A stretch of DNA of 34,459 bases, taken from contig LUCW03002138.1 of NCBI GenBank assembly GCA_001586965.3, forward strand, positions 1-34,459. The letters are read 5' to 3'. This document shows, piece by piece, positions 15,040 to 25,115 of the stretch (position 1 is the stretch's first letter; every line of letters begins with the position of its first letter). Both the position numbers and the translations under genes were made by a program. Source of the stretch: Sphaeroforma sirkka. Its lineage: Eukaryota; Opisthokonta; Ichthyosporea; Ichthyophonida. Under the pieces are notes generated by a model that did not search any database, had not been told where the DNA came from, and worked only from the letters and a program-made list of their open reading frames with translations.

Positions 15040-15600
15040 CATCTACTTCTACTGAACTAAAGGGTGAAAGGAAGGAGAGGGCACCTTACAAGAAGTGTGG
15101 TTACAACCTCACTAAGTGTGATGGCAAATGGATTAGTAAACACGACTCTGTTAAGTGTGCACCAGGCAAGTCAAACTTTGGGCACTATATGAAAGAGTGT
15201 ACTACCTGCAAGGGTACTAAAGGTTGGCACAAGAGGATTGCAAGGACTTACCGGACGTCCAAGTTAAGCACTGACAGTACCATATGTGTGCACTAGAGCA
15301 AGATTATGAGAAAATGTTCAATAAAATCCATACCAAAGGAGATGAACGTATCTTTCAAACAGTTTTCGTAAATGGAGAAAAAGTAATGACACTATTTGAT
15401 CCAGGGGCTGAAGTCTCTCTGCTATTCACGCCGAGTAGCCTACGCTACAGATATGGCTGTCCATAACGAAACAACTGATTTAATCTTGGGAAATGGCAAA
15501 GTCACTACTTGCGAACAAGCCATTGACTATGCACACATAATGTTGTCAGATAGAAGAGAAGTAAAGACTCACCTGAACGTTATTGCCACGTCAGCTGTAC
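15040..15600 (+). mobile_element. Gypsy family A, copy 3, inverted (nucleocapsid to protease)
   Basis: On the plus strand this reads KKCGYNLTKCDGKW, KHDSVKCAPGK, KECTTCKGTKGWHK, then (from 15284) MCALEQDYEKMFNK and MTLFDPGAEVS, then the protease body in another frame to 15580. It is a more diverged nucleocapsid with a nearly identical protease start, in opposite orientation to copy 2. Frame breaks at about 15235 and 15415. The family-specific DPG protease box is kept. Confidence 0.8.
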
Positions 15601-16720
15601 TCGACGATTAGCTTCTTCATGCCCTGAGTGGTTAATCACCATAGTGTAGCCCCCGCACACACTGCAGGAACTTGTTCGGTAATTTGTTGCGTCCGCCGAG
15701 TCATCTCCGGCTGTGCCCATTTGTCTTTAATACGTACACTAGTCTCCTCACATACAGACACCTCCAGACCCAAATTGCACCAGAACGATGGATTGACCTT
15801 GTAGACCGAGGGCATCGACATTGTTAGGCCCACAAAATGCTTCTGTACCTGTACAAAGAAATCCGGATACAGTTTCCAACATGTGTAGAACACAGCTGGG
15901 TAGTTAGTCTCCGCCGTTCCCTCATGAACATGACTCCACATGTCTTACAATTTGTTCAATTCTCCCGGTACATGTGTAATAAAAAAGTTAAATTGTGTAA
16001 TGATGTGGTGTCATCGCTGTAGCAGACTATTCTGAAATATAAGTGCCCTATGATCCGTGTGTACAATAAACTGCTGTCCTATTGAGTGGTCGTGAAAGTG
16101 AATCAAAGCTTAGGTAGGTATATGCTAACAGTTCCCTCATTGGTGTCGCATATGTTTGCTGTGCCTTATTAAGGATCTTTGAAAAGAACATCAAGTAATG
16201 TTTGCGTCCATCAATTAGTTGAAACAACGCCCTACCAATGCCTTAATCACTAGCGTCCGTTTCCAACTCGAGTGACACACCATCAATCAGAAAGTACAAA
16301 CGAGCTACCGACACTATTGCTTCCTTCATCTGATCCCATACTAATTGTTGTTCCGGTTTCCAGCGATCCCCAATCGGTTCCTTTGGCTTAAGCTTAGAGA
16401 ACGTCCGAAGTGGGGCCCCCTTATGTGCAAAGTCTGTACCATTAATTCTCTCACGGCAAAGTGACGCTTCTGATTAGGCTTGAAGTTATTTTCCGTCAAA
16501 CATCGAATGAACTCTTGGACAGTAGCGATATGTTCCTCATAGTCGTCGGACGCAATGATAAAATCATCGACATAGCATATTGATTTGCAGTTACTCTAAA
16601 CATACCCGGACTTTGATAATCTCTCCTGGCGGTGTAAACGATGGCACCGCCAGCAGGGGAAGATTGACAATTGATCCCGATGTCTGCCGATTGATGACTA
16701 TCTCATGTTTCCATCTGTGA
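15601..16720 (-). mobile_element. Ty3/gypsy family B, degenerate RT and RNase H
   Basis: On the minus strand, about 16580-16530 reads CYVDDFIIASDDYEEHIATV, the RT catalytic YVDD box and following E.H of gypsy elements. Then come KPNQKRHFAVREL at about 16480, and further down a connection, an aspartate-containing ..TLVIKALVGR region, and TDHRAL at about 16050, the RNase H TDH..L motif. Stops and shifts are frequent, so it is a fossil. 15941-15636 is open for 101 codons (..FHVGLTMSMPSVYKVNPSF..) and may be part of the same element but is not recognised. Confidence 0.65.
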
Positions 16721-16851
16721 ACCTGTTGTCACATGTGGTTTGTACTTGTCGGATACAAAAATTATGTGTTTGTCGTCATAGGGATGATATTATTTATTTC
16801 AAAAATGATAAGTATGTATGTTACAATGTATGAACATATGGTATATGGCCC
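16721..16851. other. Spacer, nothing recognised
   Basis: AT-rich, with short plus-strand hydrophobic ORF reading (MWFVLVGYKNYVFVVIGMIL) that looks like chance. Confidence 0.3.
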
Positions 16852-17520
16852 TCATAGTCGCTGTAGTGGTTCAAGAAAGATTGATGGGAAGAAGTGGTCA
16901 GTAAATTCCCGTTTGAAGCTTGGGCCAAGTGAGTCGACAATGGAATATATCTGCTGAGTCAATTCAGGCCAGTGTTGACAAAGCACTGCTACTATCGAAT
17001 GTTCCATATATTCGCTTGCTGACCTACTAAGTAGAGTATCGACCTCTGTGGTACGGATCGGGTCTGCGCCGTGTAGTGCCGCGGAATAGATTAGTGCAGA
17101 GTACGAAATACCGAGAACGACCAGGTTATAAACCGGTCGAGGAGCGAGGATTGGGGTAAGCCAATGCCGCATCAGACCATGGATGAATTCGGTATGTGTT
17201 GGCTGGCCTGGATCGGAAGTAGCATAGGCGGAACCAACAAGCGCAATGATTTGGTTTGAACCGAAATAGTAGTACTTCAACAGTGTGATTAGCCGGGGTA
17301 TGGGGAACATATGTTGATGTGTCAGGGACGGATGAGGGTACAATGGTTCTTCGACATGCTGGAGAAAAGATCCAAGGTGTTCGTGGAGGTTCCAGATACC
17401 GTAGAAGTTGTGGCACTCCTGTATTTGCTGAAGAAGGTCAAGGCCAATGGGCGGCAGTTTTGGGCCTACCAGGATGAGTCGAATCAGTTGTTGGATGCAG
17501 GTAAAGCCGCTGGTCGTCAT
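16852..17520 (-). CDS. Unrecognised 222-residue ORF inside gypsy family B remains
   Basis: From ATG 17520 (MTTSGFTCIQQLIRLILVGP) the frame is open for 669 bp, the longest uninterrupted frame between 14500 and 34459, in a region where all neighbours are riddled with stops. The protein is Leu/Pro/His-rich with several hydrophobic helices (VYNLVVLGISYSALIYSAAL) and ends EFTDHFFPSIFLEPLQRL. It occupies the place between protease (18028) and RT (about 16600), where an RT N-terminus would be expected, but I see no RT motif. A preceding short frame (about 17610-17525, ILNAARCMLQGSKVSFPIPR) may belong to it. Could be an element-specific domain, a captured host exon, or chance. Confidence 0.35.
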   Translation of the reverse strand: MTTSGFTCIQQLIRLILVGPKLPPIGLDLLQQIQECHNFYGIWNLHEHLGSFLQHVEEPLYPHPSLTHQHMFPIPRLITLLKYYYFGSNQIIALVGSAYATSDPGQPTHTEFIHGLMRHWLTPILAPRPVYNLVVLGISYSALIYSAALHGADPIRTTEVDTLLSRSASEYMEHSIVAVLCQHWPELTQQIYSIVDSLGPSFKREFTDHFFPSIFLEPLQRL

Positions 17521-17779
17521 AGGCCCTTAAATTCCTCTCGAGGTATCGGGAATGACACTTTACTACCCTGTAACATGCATCGAGCTGCATTCAATATTGT
17601 CTCGTCAGCGTCCAGATACTATTGTAAGCGGTGATGTATATCCTCCATTTCAACAGATCGGGAGCCATCCGAAGATTAATTAGCTTCTAGAAGTTTATCT
17701 ATAACCTTTCGATTAATCTCTGGGAATGGTGAAGAGAAGCTAGTAAGACCTAACCCCAGGTCGCCCATAATATTCATGC

Positions 17780-18034
17780 CTAGAATCTTTCAATGTTATC
17801 CCGTAAGATCATGAGCTCAAACGTGTAGCTCTCGGTCGATGCTGTACCGTATTGAACATTTGTTGAGTTTGTTGTACCAAAGCGCGGTGTGCGGAACGCC
17901 TTGTCCGACAAATAAATATCCTTAGCTGGTGGCGTAATGGATTGACTTGCCTTATCTGTGGATGCCTGAGTGATGACTGAACTGTTTGCTCTCGTGTCAA
18001 TGAGAATACGCATGTCATGGCCGTTCACTTGTAA
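17780..18034 (-). pseudogene. Gypsy family B aspartic protease remnant
   Basis: The minus frame opens VNGHDMRILIDTRANSSVIT, the retropepsin active site with D-T-R in place of D-T-G, and ends with YTFELMILRDNIERF followed in another frame by the expected I-M-G-D-L-G-L. Loss of the active-site glycine would abolish activity, so it is decayed. It is upstream of the family B RT, as expected. Confidence 0.6.
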
Positions 18035-18300
18035 AATAATATATACACGGTTGTCGGCAGGAAACTTTTATTCTTGTCGCTGTCCGCCTAAATCGGATGT
18101 TTACGTCAGACACCCCGCATCTCAATCTGACCTTGTCTCGTCTTTCCAACCTACTGGGGCTTAGTCGTCGTCCATCAATTAATCTTCGCTTTGTATGCAT
18201 GACTCATCGACCAAGTCATGAATATACATTACCTCATTTTCTTCCATCTCTGCTGTTGGTTAATCACGCAATTGATCACCGTCTACCAATTTAACGCGCG
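18035..18300 (-). other. Gypsy B nucleocapsid-to-protease interval, no clear feature
   Basis: Short Arg-rich minus-strand frames (for example 18200-18015) fit a basic nucleocapsid tail, but no Cys/His knuckle is evident. Confidence 0.25.
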
Positions 18301-19690
18301 GGCGGAAGCTATTACCTGACCCTTGTAGTGCGCGTGTCAATGCACTCTCGGTCGATATACGTAGCATAGAGCGCGACGACGACAGATTCCAGGCTGTTCG
18401 CGTTCACGCTCACACTTGCGTGCTGAGGTGAATACACGAGCTAATCCGAACAGCATCGAACCCTCATGTTCGCTGTCGGTTGTGTGGCACAATCTCCCTC
18501 CGGGACCAGAACATGCGTACCACTGTCATAAACAACAGCGAGCATCAGTCCAAACTATATTCTTCCGCCTTGTCAATGTTTATTTGGAATACGTCACGCA
18601 TCTGTTCAGACGAGTAGTCTCGCCAATGTGGGTGCATATGAAGCGTATCACGGTAATGTGCTCCCCCGGCAGCTTGACGTATAAGATTGAGCACATCATG
18701 ATTGCGGTATACCTGTAGCGGATTCTCATATTGACGCGTCTCCACAAATTCCACTTTACATTTGAACTCCCGAATCTGTGTCTCCAGTGATACCGAAGGC
18801 TTTACATAGATGCCAATACATCTATATATGGGTTCTCCTCCAAGCCCTGTTCGTGTGTGTATACGATAAAAGCAATAGCTTCCTGAAACGACATAGATTG
18901 CAATTTTTTATCGTTCTCCACAATAAAACCCAATAGCGCCTTGTGAGGTGTTCCTTCTTTCTGTTAGGTCCTATGCAAACCCATCTGCATATGAATCGAG
19001 TTTAACTTGTGAAATTTTGCGTTCATATGGCTGTATCCTACATGGATTATCTAAATGATAGCTGCCCTGTGGATTAGGTGGCCATTCTTTTGGCATCCGT
19101 TTGTCTAGCGTCACCCAGTATGTCTTCAAAGTCTCATTGGACGTACGTATTAAATCCTGTAACGCACGGGCATCTTCTGTGCACCCCTCAGGGTCTGCTT
19201 GCATCAACTAGTCAGTTGGTGTCGTCCATTCTTGTGCTGGGTGTTGAGAAGCCCATTGCGGTTGTTGTCGCTACTTGTTGCTCAAGATAATCAACCCTTG
19301 ATGCCGTCTGGACCGTGATATTAGCCGTGGACAAATCAATATTTGTTCGCCATGGAAAATTCACGAAGTTGACGGAGTTGTCCACGAATGAGATGAGATG
19401 CATCGGCGTCCTCAAGTGTCCATCTCGATCAGAAATTCACTCCAGATGCTGTTTGGCCTCATCCAACGTAGAAAGCGATTGTTCGGCCTCCAAAACCAAA
19501 CGGGCGAGCGTAACGTGGATTTCTGCCTTTTCTTCGTCCTCAGGTGTTGGGTCCATAGAAAATGCTGTCGCCACCTTGGCCTAGATTAAAGACAATCGAC
19601 GACGAACTGCGAGTATCCAATAGCCAGTCACAAGCTTGATTGCCTACCTGAGGTATCGTTGTAGTACTAGGTCCCTTCATTGTCATAGAC
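18301..19690 (-). pseudogene. Gypsy family B gag remnant
   Basis: A minus-strand start at about 19680 gives MKGPSTTTIPQVGNQACDWL. After a shift an acidic segment MDPTPEDEEKAEIHVTLARL follows, then (19415-19212) FVDNSVNFVNFPWRTN and a predicted coiled coil, then 19207-18971 and 18754-18545 (RNHDVLNLIRQAAGGAHYRD). Order and composition fit gag upstream of the protease, but no diagnostic motif is present, so identification is by position. Broken by at least four shifts. Confidence 0.45.
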
Positions 19691-20232
19691 AAAAAACAAA
19701 ATACTGAATTGACTCTTACTTAAGTTAGTCTATAAAGAACATAATGTAATAATTACAGTAGTTCGGTCACTTAAAAATGTGGTCAAAACCGAATTCAGTC
19801 AGAAGTGCCGTAATAAACGGCGCACCTGCTGTATTCATTAATCACGTTACTATGTGGGACGAGATTTTCTTTAACAACAGGTGATTGTGGAAATTTCCGT
19901 ATGTAAGGTTTTCGTCTCCTGGTTACTAAATCATGATGACATCTGATGAGTCATCCTTCTTTCTCACTAAATTCTGTGTTCCTCGCTCTAGTCCGGTCCC
20001 TTAGTCCGGTTCCTTAGTACGGTCCTGAAATAAACTCCTTAGGTCCTGTCCTCTGGTCCAGTCAACATTCCAGTGGGAGGTCGGGCCATCTGGTCCGGTC
20101 CTAAATGTCCGTCCAGGGTACTTTGTCCACAGCTTGAAGAAATTCAATTTCAATGCCTTTAGGACGAATTCACATCGGCTGACGCCATGGCTCAACGGAG
20201 GAACGGTGCTGAGGGGCATAGAGGATTAGAAC
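19691..20232. other. Non-coding stretch, probably gypsy B leader/LTR, with a 13-bp tandem repeat
   Basis: AT-rich sequence upstream of the family B gag. Three 13-bp units TAGTCCGGTCCCT / TAGTCCGGTTCCT / TAGTACGGTCCTG lie at 19989-20027, with related TGGTCCGGTCCTA downstream near 20090. No LTR ends identified. Confidence 0.4.
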
Positions 20233-20442
20233 TTGACCATACCTGAAAAGTCATCCAAGAAGGCGGTGGCAGGCTCCTCAGGAAGTAGCATGGATATTAC
20301 AATGGCAAATATCCTGATGACAGCAGCCAAAGCTTTGATAACTGACGATGAGGTTGTGGAAGGAGAGCGGCTGTTCGTTGTCATTGAGAGCTTCCAGTCC
20401 CTGTCCAGGCAAAAGTCACAGGCGGTGGTATGCCTAGTTTAG
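20233..20442 (+). CDS. Short ORF of unknown origin near the copia remains
   Basis: 69 codons: MTIPEKSSKKAVAGSSGSSM, then DITMANILMTAAKALITDDE and a stop. Polar start, then helical, acidic middle. It might be a gag fragment of the copia element downstream, but no motif supports this. Confidence 0.2.
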   Translation: MTIPEKSSKKAVAGSSGSSMDITMANILMTAAKALITDDEVVEGERLFVVIESFQSLSRQKSQAVVCLV

Positions 20443-21128
20443 CCGGTCCTTGCAAATATTTACGTAAGAACAGGGATCGATGCCATGCTGAGACACATCC
20501 TGTGTTTGGAGAGAAGGTTATGACAATGCTTAACGCAACAACAAAGTAGACTTAAGAAACTTTGTAATTGCGTGTGTGCTACCCCATGGAGAAAGATGGG
20601 GTGGTAGTAGAAAGTACATTCGAGGCAGACGAACTGTCTCTGGTTGTAAAATTTCAGAGTGACTTCCTTCTATTAAGGATGATATTGTGGAATCATAGGA
20701 AAGCACATTGAAGCTTACCGATTGTTTCATTGAACAAAAGAAACGCTACGGTTACTAATATCGATGTTTACCAAGTCCTGCTAGAGCTGACGAAAAAAAT
20801 CAGCTGATGGTACGATGGATGAAATGTTACCCCAATAATGATATATACAGCCTTAGAGTAGGCGGTGTAGCCCAACACGACATTTAAGCTGTGAAGAATT
20901 TGCTTGTGTCTGTTGTAAAGCAGTATCAGAAAATCCACAACTCGTGTGACTATGTCACAAGTGTCCAACATGACAACAGAATTCGAAAACAAATGTCCGA
21001 AGCAACACTATTCTCGTATGTTTCTGCAAAATCAACATCACAGACCGCGTGAGTTGCGCATCAGGCAGTGAGGTAAGCTTGAATGAAATAGCATGCATCA
21101 ATATCAAATAATACTCATTCGATGCATC
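20443..21128. other. Degenerate sequence upstream of copia RT, no recognised gene
   Basis: No frame longer than about 80 codons and no motif I recognise on either strand. Likely decayed copia internal sequence. Confidence 0.3.
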
Positions 21129-21341
21129 CCCAGTGTTAACTGTTTGTGACGCTGAGATGTGTATGGCATGTTGTTTCCGCGTTGTGTCAAAGTATCGATA
21201 CTTCACTCCTATCTATGCTACTAATGTGACGCCCCATGGGGCCGACCGTGATTCATTTGATGATGAATTGCTGCATGCCAGAGTAAGTCTGACGGACAGT
21301 AGCTAGCTGACGCAATAAAAGGCGAATGAAACACTGTCAAT

Positions 21342-22217
21342 ATGGACATCCAGTCATAGTTTCTCAAGTGCGAGGTGGAATACACCCTGGAAGAGTACGT
21401 CATCATCAACGACAATACCTAAGAGAAATATTGCAGGAATGGAGATTGATAGACTGTAAACCAGCATGGGAGTCGGACTATTAAGTAACAGACAAACACG
21501 CATTCTCCCAGGAAAAGCGGCTAGTTCAGACGTCCCAACAATCACACAATACAACAAGCTAGGGGGTCAGCTACGATACCTTGTAAATCAAACACGAGTG
21601 GATATATGCTTGGCTGTTTTGATCTTGAGTCACTATCTGTTAGCACCACAGTATCACCACTTCAGAGGAGCCAAGCGCTGTTGGAAGTGTCTCGCTGGTC
21701 TTCAAGACTTCGGTCCCGAAACACGAACAAAGAACCGTGTAACCCCTATCTGAATGCAGACAGTAGCTTTGCTAGCGATAACACAACAAGACGATCCACC
21801 ACCGGGCAAGTGGGCATTATAGCAGGCGTACCGTTCATGTGGGGAACAAATTTGCAACGGCTGGTAACAATGTCTACAGCAGAGACAGGATATGTCACAC
21901 AGTCTGATACAGCCAAAGGCGCAACATGGGCTAGGAATCTCTTCGCGGAATTCGGCATTCCGCTCGAAGAACCCACCACCATACAACAGGACAACAAGTC
22001 AGCGATACTAATGGGGAATGATATCACGAATTCCTGCCGGGCCAAACATGTCGACCTACGATATCATCACATCAGGGAACTCACATCGAACAACACTATC
22101 AAGCTAAAATACATACCATCAGAACATCTACTTAGCGAATTCTTCACGAAGCCTCCCAGCCGAGAAGTTCACCGATATACGCGACCAATTAAAGACTCGG
22201 GTGTCGTATCAGCTTAG
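21342..22217 (+). pseudogene. Ty1/copia RT end and RNase H (copy 1)
   Basis: In one frame YLREILQEWRLIDCKPAW (about 21410-21470) matches the end of copia RT. In the next (21466-21753) YNKLGGQLRYLVNQTRVDIC matches the copia YR.L.G.L.YL...TRPDI block. After a further shift near 21715 the RNase H frame reads LNADSSFASDNTTRRSTTGQ, MSTAETGYV, IQQDNKSAI and AKHVDLRYHHIRE, and ends TKPPSREV... with stop at 22215-22217. The catalytic D (NAD), E (STAE) and D (QQD) are all present. Two frame breaks make it non-functional as read. Confidence 0.85.
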
Positions 22218-24026
22218 CTAAATTCACAATATAAGTAAGTATTTTAAGGTAAGCAGGTGTCCATTCACTTGATGATCTTGTGTTGGATTGGAGTGTTCAT
22301 GGACCTTCATTGTATCTTACTACTAATTATCCTCTATGGTGTCCCTACGGACCTGATAAGTTGTTAGAGTACAATGTAGTAGACTTTAAATAAAGTGCAA
22401 ATGTATATATTCATTTCTGACCTCACCTTTGGTTTTATACCTAAGGTGTTTGTGCTAGTGTTCAGCCGCTTGGGCTGGCCAAAGTAAAAACTCATATGAT
22501 CAGTATGAGAAACCTTTTGCGGAACACTTTAACACTTCGATGCTTTTCTATTTCAACTTCTCTGCAACTAAATCTCACGCTGATCACGTGATGTCTTTCC
22601 GCATAGGTTGTGACTCACATAGAACCGGAACTATTTTTTAGAATGTTGCGGGTGACAGGCTTAATCCACTCTCGGGAATTGGTTGAGAAACTTGATCTGC
22701 TCTTGAAAGTCGGTTAAGTATTAACTCAACTCTTGAGAGTAATTTGAGCAACTTGATTAGCTTTCGGGAGTGAGCTAAATCGGATGACTTAGCTCTCGGG
22801 AATGAGCTAACTCTGATGACTTCCATAAATCAAAGATGGTTTCTTGCTGTAAAATCTGGCCTGAGACCTGTGTAGTCTCTCACCTCAGTGCTGTGCCAAC
22901 ACTTCAAACCTCGATTACTTGGTTGCGTGATGATTAATCGTTTGTGTGGCGTCGTAGAACTTATTAGATGCTTATTTCTGAAATCTGATCGATTAAGAGC
23001 TTCTTTCCTTTTTGACCAGTGACTATATGCTTTTTGATTGTCTTTGTGTCGTTTACGAACTATTTACACACTTCATCGATGTTGTAAGTTACACACAAGT
23101 TGTTGTTCTATGATTCAAAACCTACAGCAGTATGATTTAGCATGCCCTTCCATAATCAGGTTCCTTTCTCTCATGACTATAGTTTCTTGCTGCTCATTTA
23201 ACTCACAATGTTTGTACCAGTAGTTGTGTATCTGTGTGTAATATCTGTTCTGGTTTTGAATATCATTTGTATCTTATTGATAATTAAAAGACTTTCTCAT
23301 GTATACTATATAAGTTGTTGTTTTACGATTTAATAAGTCTATTCCCTTTCTCTTCTTGTGTAGGTTTGTTATTGTTGCCTCGGTTTACACTGCTCGTGGA
23401 GTGTTATTGTGGTATTCTTTACTGACTGGATTGCACTGTTTTGAATACATTTTGTTTTTTAAATTGATCTGGCATCTATACTAGATCCTTCTAATAAATG
23501 AGATAAGTGCTAGCATTTCTGGGTGTTTTGTAATCCGATTCACGTATGCTTGTACCTTGTCCTATACCTTGTTATTAACTCTAAGCCCCAGTACCTGTGA
23601 ATATATACTTATTTCGAACCTGAAATCTCAATAGATTCACTCGTACTAAGACTTGTATTGTGTTGTGGGAACGTTGTACCATGGTAGAACGGGTAAGCTA
23701 AACCGGGACTTCCGCGCGTGAGAGAAACACTCAAGTACAATCCTCTAGTGAATTAGAAAACACAAATAAAGACTCAGTTCGATTCTTTCAAACTAGGGAC
23801 TTTTCACCGTACTTGAGAAGAGGTCTATTGTATTCCTTGGCTCGTACCTTTCAGCTTTTCTCTATACTCTAAAACGTTTCTATAATCATGCTTTAAACTC
23901 CCCAACATTGGTAAATTAATCACAGTGACAGCTGAGGTTAAACTTTATTTACTAATTCAGAACACAGTCCTTGTGACTCACTTTCACTTAGGGAATTACC
24001 TGTATTTCTTCTACTGGCTTCTTTCC
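22218..24026 (+). repeat. LTR-like sequence following copia RNase H (copy 1)
   Basis: AT-rich, non-coding, directly after the copia stop, where the 3' LTR should start. TGTTGGATTGG at 22281 looks like a copia LTR start, but no polypurine tract precedes it. Within it are degenerate repeats of GGTTGAGAAACTTGAT/ CTCTCGGGA.. type at 22655-22820. Parts recur in diverged form at 31730-31940 and 32250-32690 and inverted at 27186-27720, so it is a dispersed repeat. The end of the LTR is not determined. Confidence 0.6.
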
Positions 24027-24239
24027 CCCAGTGTTAACTGTTTGTGACGCTGAGATGTGTATGGCATGTTGTTTCCGCGTTGTGTCAAAGTATCGATACT
24101 TCACTCCTATCTATGCTACTAATGTGACGCCCCATGGGGCCGACCGTGATTCATTTGATGATGAATTGCTGCATGCCAGAGTAAGTCTGACGGACAGTAG
24201 CTAGCTGACGCAATAAAAGGCGAATGAAACACTGTCAAT

Positions 24240-25115
24240 ATGGACATCCAGTCATAGTTTCTCAAGTGCGAGGTGGAATACACCCTGGAAGAGTACGTCA
24301 TCATCAACGACAATACCTAAGAGAAATATTGCAGGAATGGAGATTGATAGACTGTAAACCAGCATGGGAGTCGGACTATTAAGTAACAGACAAACACGCA
24401 TTCTCCCAGGAAAAGCGGCTAGTTCAGACGTCCCAACAATCACACAATACAACAAGCTAGGGGGTCAGCTACGATACCTTGTAAATCAAACACGAGTGGA
24501 TATATGCTTGGCTGTTTTGATCTTGAGTCACTATCTGTTAGCACCACAGTATCACCACTTCAGAGGAGCCAAGCGCTGTTGGAAGTGTCTCGCTGGTCTT
24601 CAAGACTTCGGTCCCGAAACACGAACAAAGAACCGTGTAACCCCTATCTGAATGCAGACAGTAGCTTTGCTAGCGATAACACAACAAGACGATCCACCAC
24701 CGGGCAAGTGGGCATTATAGCAGGCGTACCGTTCATGTGGGGAACAAATTTGCAACGGCTGGTAACAATGTCTACAGCAGAGACAGGATATGTCACACAG
24801 TCTGATACAGCCAAAGGCGCAACATGGGCTAGGAATCTCTTCGCGGAATTCGGCATTCCGCTCGAAGAACCCACCACCATACAACAGGACAACAAGTCAG
24901 CGATACTAATGGGGAATGATATCACGAATTCCTGCCGGGCCAAACATGTCGACCTACGATATCATCACATCAGGGAACTCACATCGAACAACACTATCAA
25001 GCTAAAATACATACCATCAGAACATCTACTTAGCGAATTCTTCACGAAGCCTCCCAGCCGAGAAGTTCACCGATATACGCGACCAATTAAAGACTCGGGT
25101 GTCGTATCAGCTTAG
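24240..25115 (+). pseudogene. Ty1/copia RT end and RNase H (copy 2)
   Basis: Identical in protein to the copy at 21342-22217 including both frame breaks, so the breaks are older than the duplication or the duplication is an assembly artefact. RNase H catalytic D, E and D are present. Confidence 0.85.

Larger units (their letters stand above)
21129..24026 (+). repeat. 2.9-kb tandem duplication, copy 1
   Basis: The sequence from 21129 (CCCAGTGTTAACTGTTTGTG) to 24026 repeats at 24027-26920, offset 2898 bp on the left and 2894 further right. It contains the end of a copia element (RT end, RNase H) and about 1.8 kb of LTR-like sequence. Differences between copies are almost only homopolymer lengths plus one 3-bp deletion. 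Confidence 0.95.

Noticed and set aside
16627..16652. Perfect 8-bp hairpin TGGCGGTG/CACCGCCA
   Set aside because: Lies inside degenerate gypsy coding sequence with no T-run and no link to a gene end; likely chance.
21702..22045. Minus-strand ORFs over copia RNase H
   Set aside because: Antisense shadows of a clear copia RNase H with all three catalytic residues.
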